A DNA stretch of 64,000 nt from Streptosporangium carneum (GTDB taxonomy: Bacteria > Actinomycetota > Actinomycetes > Streptosporangiales > Streptosporangiaceae): the NCBI RefSeq assembly GCF_027922005.1, contig NZ_BSEV01000020.1:1-64000 (forward strand), read 5' to 3'. Below, one piece after another: positions 25,214 through 32,551 of this stretch; the first letter of the stretch is position 1; every line of letters starts with the position of its first letter. The translations under genes were made by a program, and so were the position numbers. A model generated the notes under the pieces. It made no database searches and was not told the DNA's origin. It saw nothing but the letters and a program-made list of their open reading frames with translations.

Positions 25214-26200
25214 ATGCCCACACTCGTCAGTACGGCCGGCGTTCCCCCCAGGGAGCAGGTCGACCTCTGGCGTAATGTCGTGTCGGACGCCTTCGGCCCG
25301 CTACAGCTGCGGGCCGGGGACACCGGGGGGTTCGCCGGCCGCATCGTCGGCCGTACCCTCGGCCCCGTCCAGGTCAGCGACGTACGCGCCCCCGCGCACG
25401 TGGTCAGCCGCGCCGCGCGGCACATCACCAGGGGGAACAGGGAGCACTACAAGTTCTGCCTGCTGTTGCGGGGCTCGGGAGTGGTCGAGCAAGCGGGTCG
25501 CCGCGTCGTCGCGACCGCCGGTGACCTGGTCTTCTACGACCTCACCCGCCCGATCGAGCTGGTTCTCGACGCCCACCACCTGCTCGCGCTCACGGTGCCG
25601 CGCTCGGCCATACCGCTTCCCGCCGCCCACGTGGCGGATCTCGCGGGCACGCTGCTCGCCAGCAGGCAGGGGCCGGGAAGGATGACCGTCTCCTTCCTGA
25701 CGGCACTGGCCGCTGAGGGCGACTCCGTGGACGGCCCGCACGGCCAGTATCTCGGGGAGGCCATCGTCAACATGGTGACCTGCGCGCTGAGCGAGCGTCT
25801 CAGCGGCGACTCGCCGGTTCCCGGCGCGGGCGCCGAGCTGCTGCAGTGCATCACGGACTGGATCGAGCGCAACCTGCACCGGCCCGACCTGTCGCCGGCG
25901 GTCATCGCGCACGCCCACCACGTCTCGGTGCGCCAGCTCCACCGGATCTTCCACTCGGCCGGCATGACCGTGGCCGCCCACGTGCGGACCCGGCGCATGG
26001 ACCGCTGCCGTCGCGAGCTGTCGACGGCGCACCTGCGCGCGGACAGGGTCAGCTCGATCGCCGCCCGATGGGGCTTCTCGGACGCGGCCTCCTTCAGCCG
26101 GGCCTTCCGCCGGATCTACGGTTGCGCGCCGAGCGACTACCGCGCCGCGCTCGCCGACGACGCCGAGGACGGGGACACGCCGCAGCGGCGGCCCGCCTAG
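25214..26200 (+). CDS. AraC-family transcriptional regulator
   Basis: 328 residues from ATG at 25214 (GAGGAG upstream). The N-terminal half is the AraC-binding-like domain (RDxGGFAGRIVGRTLGPVQVSDVRAP, SGVVEQAGRRVVATAGDLVFYDLTRP) as in ArmR/AlkS-type regulators; the C-terminal ~100 residues carry two HTH motifs (VSVRQLHRIFHSAGMTV, RVSSIAARWGFSDAASFSRAFRR). Divergent from the intradiol dioxygenase, so it may control that gene (inference). Confidence 0.9.
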   Translation: MPTLVSTAGVPPREQVDLWRNVVSDAFGPLQLRAGDTGGFAGRIVGRTLGPVQVSDVRAPAHVVSRAARHITRGNREHYKFCLLLRGSGVVEQAGRRVVATAGDLVFYDLTRPIELVLDAHHLLALTVPRSAIPLPAAHVADLAGTLLASRQGPGRMTVSFLTALAAEGDSVDGPHGQYLGEAIVNMVTCALSERLSGDSPVPGAGAELLQCITDWIERNLHRPDLSPAVIAHAHHVSVRQLHRIFHSAGMTVAAHVRTRRMDRCRRELSTAHLRADRVSSIAARWGFSDAASFSRAFRRIYGCAPSDYRAALADDAEDGDTPQRRPA

Positions 26201-26507
26201 CGCAGGACGGCGGCCCGCCCTGGAAGAGCTCCGATCGCCGCCCGCCCCACGCGCATGGGGCGGGGGACCGGTGATCTGAGGACTCGCATCCACCCGGTGG
26301 GGGGCGGATGCGCCGGTACGGCCCGCGTCCGTCGATCGTGGCGGGGACGTGGGCCGTACCGGGTTGATGAGAGGCCGGTCGGCCGGGCCGAGGGCCGGGA
26401 TCGGCCGGAGACCGCGGTCACCCGGAGCCGGCGACCCGTCGAGAGGCGTGAGCCGGGTGCCGCGACCGGCCGGGAGCGCGGTCGCCGGAAGCCGGGCGGC
26501 GGCTCGG
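26201..26507. other. Convergent intergenic region (307 bp) with three hairpins
   Basis: No gene seen. It holds an inverted repeat GCCCCA/TGGGGC (near 26245-26262), a second CGCATCC/GGATGCG (26285-26312) and the strong terminator-like hairpin 26316-26359. The rest is GC-rich, with no start or ribosome site I would trust. Confidence 0.5.
26316..26359. terminator. Bidirectional terminator between araC and alcohol dehydrogenase genes
   Basis: 15-bp arms GTACGGCCCGCGTCC and GGACGTGGGCCGTAC with a single mismatch and a 14-base loop. Confidence 0.65.
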
Positions 26508-27593
26508 TCAGTCGAAGACCACGATCTGGCGCAGGACCTCGCCGCCCTTCAGCGCGGCCACCGCCTCGTTGAGGTCGGAGAGCCCGATGCGGGCGCTGAT
26601 CATGGTCTCCAGGTCGAGCCTGCCCGCTCTGTAGAGCTCGGCGAGGAACGGGAAGTCCCTTCTGACGTCGGCTCCGCCGTACAGCGAGCTGAGCAGGTTC
26701 TTGCCCTCGAACAACAGGTTGAAGGCGCTCAGCGGGACGATGTCGTCCGCCGCGCCCGCGCCGACCACGATGACGTCTCCGCCGCGCCGGGTCGCGCGCC
26801 AGGCGGTCATGATGGCGGCGGACTTGCCCACGGCCTCGAAGCCGTAGTCGAACCCCCGTCCCCCGGTCAGCGTGCGGAGGGCGTCGGGGAGCCCGTCCGG
26901 CGTGACGGCGTGGGTGGCGCCCACCCTCAGGGCCAGCTCGTGCTTGGACTCCAGGGGGTCGACCGCCAGGATCGTGGTCGCGCCGGAGATCCGGGCGCCC
27001 TGGATCACCGACAGTCCGATGCCGCCGCTGCCGACGACCGCGACGGTCGAGCCGGGCCTGACGCGGGCGGTGTTCAACGCCGCGCCGACGCCGGTCGTGA
27101 CGCCGCAGCCGATCAGCGCCGCCGCCTCGAAGGGCACCTCGGGATCGACCTTGACCGCGCCCTGCCAGGGCACGACGATCTCCTCGGCCCAGGTGCCGCA
27201 TCCGGCCATGCCGAACGCCGGGACGTCGCCGCCGTAGCGGAAACGGGCGTTGACGAAGCTGTCCATCATGTACGTCATGCACAGGAAGGGCTGGTTGACC
27301 AGGCAGTTCGAGCAGCTGCCGCAGGCCGGGGTCCAGTTGACGATCACGTGGTCGCCGGGGCTGAGCGTGGTCACGTGCTCGCCGACCTCGACGACCTCGC
27401 CCGCCCCCTCGTGGCCGGGGACGACCGGGAGCGGCATGGGCAGCACGCCGCTGATCACCGAGAGGTCGGAGTGGCACACGCCGGTCGCCCTGATCCTGAC
27501 GCGGACGTCCGCGGGACCCACGGGCGCGAGGGTGAGGTCGTCGCGGATGTCGAGCCTGTCGTCACCGACGGCGTGCAGGAGCGCACCACGCAT
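26508..27593 (-). CDS. Zinc-dependent alcohol dehydrogenase
   Basis: 361 residues, class III-like zinc MDR alcohol dehydrogenase. Catalytic zinc site GVCHSDLS and GHEGAGEV, structural zinc cluster ACGSCSNCLVNQPFLC, nucleotide loop VAVVGSGGIGLSVIQGA. Last gene of an operon with a ferredoxin (13-bp gap) and an F420-type PPOX protein. KstR-type operator ahead of the operon suggests oxidation of an alcohol arising in sterol or lipid breakdown (inference). Confidence 0.9.
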   Translation of the reverse strand: MRGALLHAVGDDRLDIRDDLTLAPVGPADVRVRIRATGVCHSDLSVISGVLPMPLPVVPGHEGAGEVVEVGEHVTTLSPGDHVIVNWTPACGSCSNCLVNQPFLCMTYMMDSFVNARFRYGGDVPAFGMAGCGTWAEEIVVPWQGAVKVDPEVPFEAAALIGCGVTTGVGAALNTARVRPGSTVAVVGSGGIGLSVIQGARISGATTILAVDPLESKHELALRVGATHAVTPDGLPDALRTLTGGRGFDYGFEAVGKSAAIMTAWRATRRGGDVIVVGAGAADDIVPLSAFNLLFEGKNLLSSLYGGADVRRDFPFLAELYRAGRLDLETMISARIGLSDLNEAVAALKGGEVLRQIVVFD

Positions 27594-27605
27594 GGGGATC
27601 CCTTC

Positions 27606-27800
27606 CTAGCTCTCCTCAAGGGAGAGGGCGGCTTTCGGGCAGGAGCGCACGGCGTGCCGGACGCGGTCCAGCATCTCCGGCGGCGGTTCGGGCAGCAGCA
27701 CGTGCAGCTGGTCGTCGTCGTCGAGCTCGAAGACCTCGGGGGCGAGTCCGGTGCAGACCGCGTTCGCCTCGCACACCAGGTAGTCGACCTTGACCTTCAT
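27606..27800 (-). CDS. [3Fe-4S]-type ferredoxin (FdxD-like)
   Basis: 64 residues. The cluster ligands are Cys10 and Cys16 (VCEANAVCTGLAPEVFEL) and Cys54 (RSCPKAAL); the missing fourth Cys marks a 3Fe-4S cluster of the kind that serves actinobacterial P450s. It closely resembles FdxD, a member of the mycobacterial KstR regulon. It could feed electrons to the P450 encoded at 47047-48252, which also has a KstR-type site upstream. Confidence 0.9.
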   Translation of the reverse strand: MKVKVDYLVCEANAVCTGLAPEVFELDDDDQLHVLLPEPPPEMLDRVRHAVRSCPKAALSLEES

Positions 27801-27809
27801 GTGAGCCTC

Positions 27810-28274
27810 CTATGCGGGGGTCGCGAGCTTGCGGTGGTCCCAGGAGATCACTCGGGTCGGCTCCACCACGAAGGCGACCCGCTTGCGGCCGGTGTAGGCG
27901 ACATACTCTGCCAGGAGCTCCGGCGAGTCGGGCATTCCGGCCATCCGCTCGGCGACGTTCGTCCCGACCTCCAGGATGCCCTCCGAGTCGTCGACCAGCT
28001 TGGCGACGCCGTACACCAGAACCCCGCGCAGGTCGGAGTACTCGTCTCCGGCCTCGATCAGGCAGCTCACCCGGGAGTCCCGCTGGATGTTGAGTGTCTT
28101 CTGGGCCTTGCCGTAGGTCCAGAACGAAATCCTCCCCTCGGTCAGCCCGTAAAACATGGTCACCATATGCGGTGTTCCGTCCGGGTTGATAGTGCCGAGC
28201 TGGAGTTTCCGTGACTCACCGATGAAAGCGGTGATCTCATCCTCGGACATGGAGATGCGGGCGCGCTGGTTCAC
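27810..28274 (-). CDS. PPOX-class F420-dependent oxidoreductase family protein
   Basis: 154 residues from GTG at 28274. Split-barrel PPOX fold: ISMSEDEITAFIGESRKLQLGTINPDGTPHMVTMFY and SRVSCLIEAGDEYSDLRGVLVYG. The GTG has no ribosome site but lies 6-7 bases after a TACTTT -10 box (28280-28285 on the minus strand), which points to a leaderless message. First gene of the PPOX-ferredoxin-alcohol dehydrogenase operon. F420 binding is known for many but not all relatives. Confidence 0.85.
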   Translation of the reverse strand: MNQRARISMSEDEITAFIGESRKLQLGTINPDGTPHMVTMFYGLTEGRISFWTYGKAQKTLNIQRDSRVSCLIEAGDEYSDLRGVLVYGVAKLVDDSEGILEVGTNVAERMAGMPDSPELLAEYVAYTGRKRVAFVVEPTRVISWDHRKLATPA

Positions 28275-28283
28275 GGAGAAAAG

Positions 28284-28297
28284 TAGAACACGTTGCA
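28284..28297. promoter_or_regulatory. KstR-type operator ahead of PPOX-ferredoxin-ADH operon
   Basis: TAGAACACGTTGCA matches TnnAACnnGTTnnA at every fixed position. It overlaps the -10 region of the minus-strand operon and lies 55 bp before the plus-strand methyltransferase, a good place for repression. Confidence 0.6.
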
Positions 28298-28351
28298 CCA
28301 GGGTGGGCAAGGGCCGTTCGGAATATTGTTCGGTACGGGTAGCCTGCTCCG

Positions 28352-28999
28352 ATGAGCAACGCGACCATGCCCGCCGACCTGGTGCACGCCGCCAAACGAG
28401 CCAAGGGTTTCATGCCCCACGCCGAAGGGCTCGCACTCTTCGAGACGGCCGTCGAGTACGGCCCGCGCGGTCCGATCTGCGAGATCGGCACCTACTGCGG
28501 GAAGTCCGCCGTCTACCTCGGCGCGGGAGCCAGGCAGGCGGGCTCCGTGGTCCTCACCGTCGACCACCACCGGGGTTCCGAGGAGATCCAGCCGGGCTGG
28601 CCGCACCACGACCCCACCCTCATGGACCCCCGTTTCGGGAAGATGGACTCGCTGCCCACCTTCCGCAGCACGATCGCGGCCGCGGGCCTCGAGGAGGAGG
28701 TCATCGCGATCGTCGGCGCCTCCGAACGGGTCGCGGGGCTGTGGAACACCCCGCTGGCGATGCTCTTCATCGACGGCGGCCACTCGGAGGACCCGGTGAC
28801 CAAGGACTACGAGGGATGGGCGCCGCACGTCATCATGGGCGGGGCGCTGGTCTTCCACGACGTCTACCCCGACCCCGGGACGGGCGGGCAGGCGCCCTAC
28901 CGCGTCTACCTGCGCGTCCTGGCCTCCGGAGCGTTCCGGGAGGTCAGGCAGGAGGGATCCCTGCGGGTTCTGGAACGGGTCGGCCCCGGCATCGGCTGA
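28352..28999 (+). CDS. Class I SAM-dependent methyltransferase
   Basis: 215 residues. Rossmann-type fold with GPICEIGTYCGKSAVYLGAGA (SAM loop), the acidic VLTVDHHRGSEE and LAMLFIDGGHSEDPVTKDYEGW, typical of the Methyltransf_24/cephalosporin-hydroxylase-like group. Target unknown. Its 3' end overlaps the convergent UnbU-like gene by 94 bp. Ribosome site weak. Confidence 0.85.
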   Translation: MSNATMPADLVHAAKRAKGFMPHAEGLALFETAVEYGPRGPICEIGTYCGKSAVYLGAGARQAGSVVLTVDHHRGSEEIQPGWPHHDPTLMDPRFGKMDSLPTFRSTIAAAGLEEEVIAIVGASERVAGLWNTPLAMLFIDGGHSEDPVTKDYEGWAPHVIMGGALVFHDVYPDPGTGGQAPYRVYLRVLASGAFREVRQEGSLRVLERVGPGIG

Positions 29000-29946
29000 C
29001 CGGCCCGGCCGGTCCGGTCGCCGGGGCGCAGACGGCCCCGCACGGCCAGAAGCGCGCCTCGGCAGGCGCAGACGACGACCACGCACAGCGGCAGCGCGAA
29101 GTCGGCGTGAGAGCCCGCCAGCAGCCCGTAGACCGCCGCGGCCGTCAGGCCGAACACCACCTGGTGACGTGGCGCGAGCGGCGTCGTCCCCAGGTCGGGG
29201 AGCACGAAGCAGGTGTACAGGACGAAGAGCACGCCGGTCATCGGCAGCAGGGCGCCGATCGTCGGGACGTCACCCGGCGCGCCCCTGACGAGGCCCTGCA
29301 GGACGAACCCGCCCGCCCAGCCCAGGATCAGCGGCAGCCGCCCGCCCGGCCCCGCGTGCGCCCGCAGCCCCAGGGCCAGGACGGCCAGCGGCACGATCAC
29401 GTCGAACGGGCCGGAGACCCACGCGGTGAACTGGTGCGGCGGCACGACGCCGACCCACGGGAACAGCAGCGGGACGACGGCGACGCCGAGAGCCACCGGA
29501 TTCATGTAGGGCACGCCGGGCGCGTCGCCGCCGGTTCCCGAGCGCGACCCGTGGGACGCCCGCGGTGCCCGTGGACCCGTCCGGGCGGAAGGCCTGACCC
29601 GCAGGGCGTACCGGCCGCCGACCCCGATCAGGACGGCCAGCGCGACCGGCGTCAGGTGGGCCTGGCCGTACAGCAGCATCGCGCAGAGCAGGCCGTCGAC
29701 GTACGACGGCAGGAGGAAGTCGACCGTCCGGCCGAGCCGCCCGCCCAGGTAGCGGGGCGGGCGGCCGACCGCCCACGCGTCTGCGGTCTCCAGCGCGAGC
29801 TCGGCGGTCACCCCGGTGAGCGCCCCGACGAACGGCGCCAGGAAGGGCTGCTCGAAGCCCAGCAGACAGTGCCCGAGGACGGTCGTCCCGGTGACGGTGG
29901 CCGCCAGGCGGCGCAACGCCGTGGCGTGTCCGGGCGTGGCGGTCAC
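28906..29946 (-). CDS. UnbU-like integral membrane protein (enediyne-associated family)
   Basis: 346 residues from GTG at 29946. About eight hydrophobic segments and the RnfD/NqrB-like pattern of the enediyne-cluster UnbU family (LGRTVDFLLPSYVDGLLCAMLLY, RHQVVFGLTAAAVYG). A Ser/Arg-rich loop sits near residues 115-145 and the C-terminal ~35 residues are low-complexity and overlap the neighbouring methyltransferase. Start overlaps the UnbV stop by 4 bases, so it is translationally coupled. Biochemical role unknown even in enediyne producers. Confidence 0.82.
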   Translation of the reverse strand: MTATPGHATALRRLAATVTGTTVLGHCLLGFEQPFLAPFVGALTGVTAELALETADAWAVGRPPRYLGGRLGRTVDFLLPSYVDGLLCAMLLYGQAHLTPVALAVLIGVGGRYALRVRPSARTGPRAPRASHGSRSGTGGDAPGVPYMNPVALGVAVVPLLFPWVGVVPPHQFTAWVSGPFDVIVPLAVLALGLRAHAGPGGRLPLILGWAGGFVLQGLVRGAPGDVPTIGALLPMTGVLFVLYTCFVLPDLGTTPLAPRHQVVFGLTAAAVYGLLAGSHADFALPLCVVVVCACRGALLAVRGRLRPGDRTGRAGQPMPGPTRSRTRRDPSCLTSRNAPEARTRR

Positions 29947-32219
29947 GGCCGCTCCATCTCCGCCACGCCCCCGTCGGTCAGGAGAAGGTGGTGCCAGCCG
30001 GGCTCCAGGGAGATCGAGGCGGCGCGCGGGACGCCACAGGCGTCACGCCACGACAGCTCGACGGGGACGGGCCCGCCCTCCGCGTCGTCCCCGAGGCCGA
30101 ACAGCAGCTCGGGCGCGGAGACGCCGTTGTGCCCGCCGGAGGGGTAGAGCTGTCGTGCGAGCGTGACCCCGCCGGGCAGGCGCACCCTGGCGGCGGCCCC
30201 GACGGCGGGACGTGTCAGGGGCGGCCTGGCGGAAGCGGGGCCGGGCCTGACGAGGCGTCCCGTGGAGGAAGAGCCGGGGAACGCCGAGGAGCCGTCCGCG
30301 ACAGCGCCTGTGGCGGTGCTCGGGACGCCGCCTGTGACAGCGCCTGTGACAGCGCCCGTGGCGGTGCCTGGGGCGCCGTTTGTGACAGCACTCGTGGCGG
30401 TGCCTGGGACGCCGTCTGTGACAGCGCCCGTGGTGGTGCTTGTGGCGGTGCCCGTGATGCCGCCTGTGACGCCGCCGCACCGGCCCGCGGGCAGGCGCAG
30501 CCGCAGGCCGACGAAGGGGGCGGTGACGCCGTGGTTGCGGTACAGCGCGGACGCCGCCCACTGGTTGGCGACCGCGAAGTCCAGACGTCCGTCGTCGTCC
30601 ACGTCGCCGACGGCGAAGGCCCGGCTGACGGTGTCCGCGCCGACCCCGGCGGGGCCCGCCACGTCGACGTAACGCCCCTGCGCGTCCCTGGTGAGGAAGC
30701 CGTTCGCGTCGTGTCCCGCCAGGTCGTCACCCGCCCTGACGCCCGGCCACAGCGCCGGGTCCGAGACGGCCAGGTCGTTGGACATCGCCGCCTCCCGCAG
30801 CCGCGCCAGCCGGTCGGTCCCGCCCCTGACGAATCCGGTCGCGTACATGACCTCGTCGCCGCCGTCGTTGTCGAAGTCGGCGGCCTTGACGTCCCACGAC
30901 CAGCCGGCACGGCTCAGCCCCAACTCCTCGGCGTGGTCGTCGTACGGCGCCTCGCCGTCGTGGAGCCCGTCGGCGACGGGTTCGTCAGGGCGGGAGACGA
31001 AGGCGAGGCCGCGCTCGTACGCCCCGCCGGGCTCCGAGGTGTTGCCGACCAGGACGTCCGGCGCGCCGTCCGCGTTGAGGTCGGTGAAGGCGACCCCCCT
31101 GCCCCTGAAGGAGTCCTCGCCGAGGACGGCTGACCTGGGTGTGGTCGGGTAGCGGGTTCCCGACGCCTGCCGGAACCGGATCTCGCCGGGCTCCGACTCG
31201 TTGACCAGCAGCCTGTCGGGGCCGAAGTCGTTGACCACGTACAGCTCGGGACGCCCGTCGCCGTCCAGGTCCTGGACGCCCAGCGCGAGCGTCCAGCCCG
31301 TGCCGCCGACCTCGTCGAAGGCCTCCGCCGCCGCGTCGAACGCGCCGTCCCCCCTGCCGAGGTACAGCCGGTCGAGACCCCCGTCCCCGGCGTTCGACAG
31401 CGAACCGGGCATGACGGCGTCGCCGCGGTCGCGGCTGTCGTCCAGCACCCTGACGCCGTCGGGGAAGTAGTTCCCGAAGACCAGGTCGAGACGGCCGTCC
31501 CCGTCGAAGTCGCCGGCCGCCGCGGCGGCGGTGTTCCAGATCTCCGGCTTCCGGGTCAGGTCGCGGTGCCGGAAGGCCGCGCCGGAGGGCGGCGTCCCGG
31601 GAACCCGTGTGAACAGGGAGGGGGAGCGGCCCCAGTAGTAGACGACCAGGTCCTGCGCGCCGTCCTGGTCGAGATCGGCGGGCAGGCACCCCATCGGGGC
31701 CTCGTGCGGCCCGCGCCCGGGCGCGGCCAGTGTGAACGGCCGGTAGCTCCTGCGCGTGCCGGGCGCGGGGCTCACCGTCACCGTGTCGTGGCGCGGGTCG
31801 ACCAGGCAGACGTCGTCGGAGACGATCTCCCCGTCGACGTCGAACAGCGCGACCGCCGCGCCCGTCGCGGACACCCAGGCCCTGACGTTCTCGTAGCCGG
31901 GGGCGACAGGCCGCAGCCGCCGGTCGCCCGGCCTGTCCGGAGGGCCCAGAGGGGCCGCGACGAAGGAGAAACCCGTGGCCGTCCCCCTCGGCTCCCCGCC
32001 GGACGCCCCCACCTCCCCGCCGGGTGCCTCCGCCTTCCCGTCCGGCCTCCCGCCTGTTCCGTCACGCGCCTTCGCCCACGCCGTGGACGCCCCCGCCGCG
32101 TCGCCCGCAGGCCCGCCGTACGCGCCCGTCGGGGCCCCGGTCAGCGCCCATCCGGCGGTGACGGCGGCCAGGGCCAGGATTCCCGCCGTGTGCCTGCGAA
32201 CCCCCGGTGTGGATCCCAA
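29943..32219 (-). CDS. ASPIC/UnbV-type FG-GAP repeat protein (CRTAC1 family)
   Basis: 758 residues from TTG at 32219. N-terminal signal/anchor helix, then a beta-propeller of FG-GAP/VCBS repeats with calcium-type loops (DLDQDGAQDL, DFDGDGRLDL, DLDGDGRPEL, DLNADGAPDV, DFDNDGGDEV, DVDDDGRLDF) and a C-terminal ASPIC/UnbV domain (AAARVRLPGGVTL, YPSGGHNGVSAPELLFGLG). That last domain is split by a ~60-residue Gly/Thr/Val/Ala tract (residues ~580-640) coded by the repeats at 30309-30475. Likely extracytoplasmic. UnbV homologues are part of the enediyne warhead cassette and also of non-enediyne genomes. Confidence 0.88.
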   Translation of the reverse strand: MGSTPGVRRHTAGILALAAVTAGWALTGAPTGAYGGPAGDAAGASTAWAKARDGTGGRPDGKAEAPGGEVGASGGEPRGTATGFSFVAAPLGPPDRPGDRRLRPVAPGYENVRAWVSATGAAVALFDVDGEIVSDDVCLVDPRHDTVTVSPAPGTRRSYRPFTLAAPGRGPHEAPMGCLPADLDQDGAQDLVVYYWGRSPSLFTRVPGTPPSGAAFRHRDLTRKPEIWNTAAAAAGDFDGDGRLDLVFGNYFPDGVRVLDDSRDRGDAVMPGSLSNAGDGGLDRLYLGRGDGAFDAAAEAFDEVGGTGWTLALGVQDLDGDGRPELYVVNDFGPDRLLVNESEPGEIRFRQASGTRYPTTPRSAVLGEDSFRGRGVAFTDLNADGAPDVLVGNTSEPGGAYERGLAFVSRPDEPVADGLHDGEAPYDDHAEELGLSRAGWSWDVKAADFDNDGGDEVMYATGFVRGGTDRLARLREAAMSNDLAVSDPALWPGVRAGDDLAGHDANGFLTRDAQGRYVDVAGPAGVGADTVSRAFAVGDVDDDGRLDFAVANQWAASALYRNHGVTAPFVGLRLRLPAGRCGGVTGGITGTATSTTTGAVTDGVPGTATSAVTNGAPGTATGAVTGAVTGGVPSTATGAVADGSSAFPGSSSTGRLVRPGPASARPPLTRPAVGAAARVRLPGGVTLARQLYPSGGHNGVSAPELLFGLGDDAEGGPVPVELSWRDACGVPRAASISLEPGWHHLLLTDGGVAEMERP
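30309..30475. repeat. 36-bp tandem repeat inside the UnbV-like gene
   Basis: Imperfect copies of a 36-bp unit starting GTGACAGCGCCCGTGGCGG, with 12-bp partial units and a shortened last copy. It codes a 12-residue G/T/A/V repeat on the minus strand and interrupts the ASPIC/UnbV domain. In frame, so the length can change without breaking the gene. Confidence 0.8.
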
Positions 32220-32551
32220 TGCTCCCCCGAACTGTGGTCACGGGCTGTGTGGCATGAGCTGTGTGGCATGAGCTGTGCGGCATGGGCCGTGTGGCGTGAA
32301 CCGTGTCGTCATGGGCCGCCCGGCCGCAGGTCGACCTTGCTCCCGGTCCTGATCCCAGTCCCGCTTCGATCCCGGTCCCGACCCACGTCCCGGTCTCGGT
32401 CCCGACCCACCTCCCGATCCCGGTCCCGACCCACGTCCCGGTCTCGGTCCCGACCCACCTCCCGATCCCGGTCCCGACCCACCTCCCGATCCCGGTCCCG
32501 ACCCACGTCCCGGTCTCGGTCCCGATCCTGGCCGTGGTCCGTCGGCCGCGG
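32220..32551. other. UnbV-UnbL intergenic region (332 bp), mostly repeats
   Basis: The only long gap in the six-gene operon. It holds imperfect repeats of GTGTGGCATGAGCT (32250-32300) and seven 24-bp tandem units (32365-32532). No gene is visible; a minus-strand frame through it codes only Arg/Asp/Gly repeats. Confidence 0.6.
32365..32532. repeat. 24-bp minisatellite, seven units
   Basis: Seven contiguous 24-bp units alternating between two forms, CCCGATCCCGGTCCCGACCC+ACGT and CCCGGTCTCGGTCCCGACCC+ACCT. The first and last are slightly degenerate. There are no spacers, so it is not a CRISPR array. Located between co-directional genes where it may form mRNA structure. Confidence 0.88.

Noticed and set aside
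32365-32532. CRISPR-like regular repeats.
   Set aside because: Units are contiguous with no spacers and no cas genes are present; it is a minisatellite.
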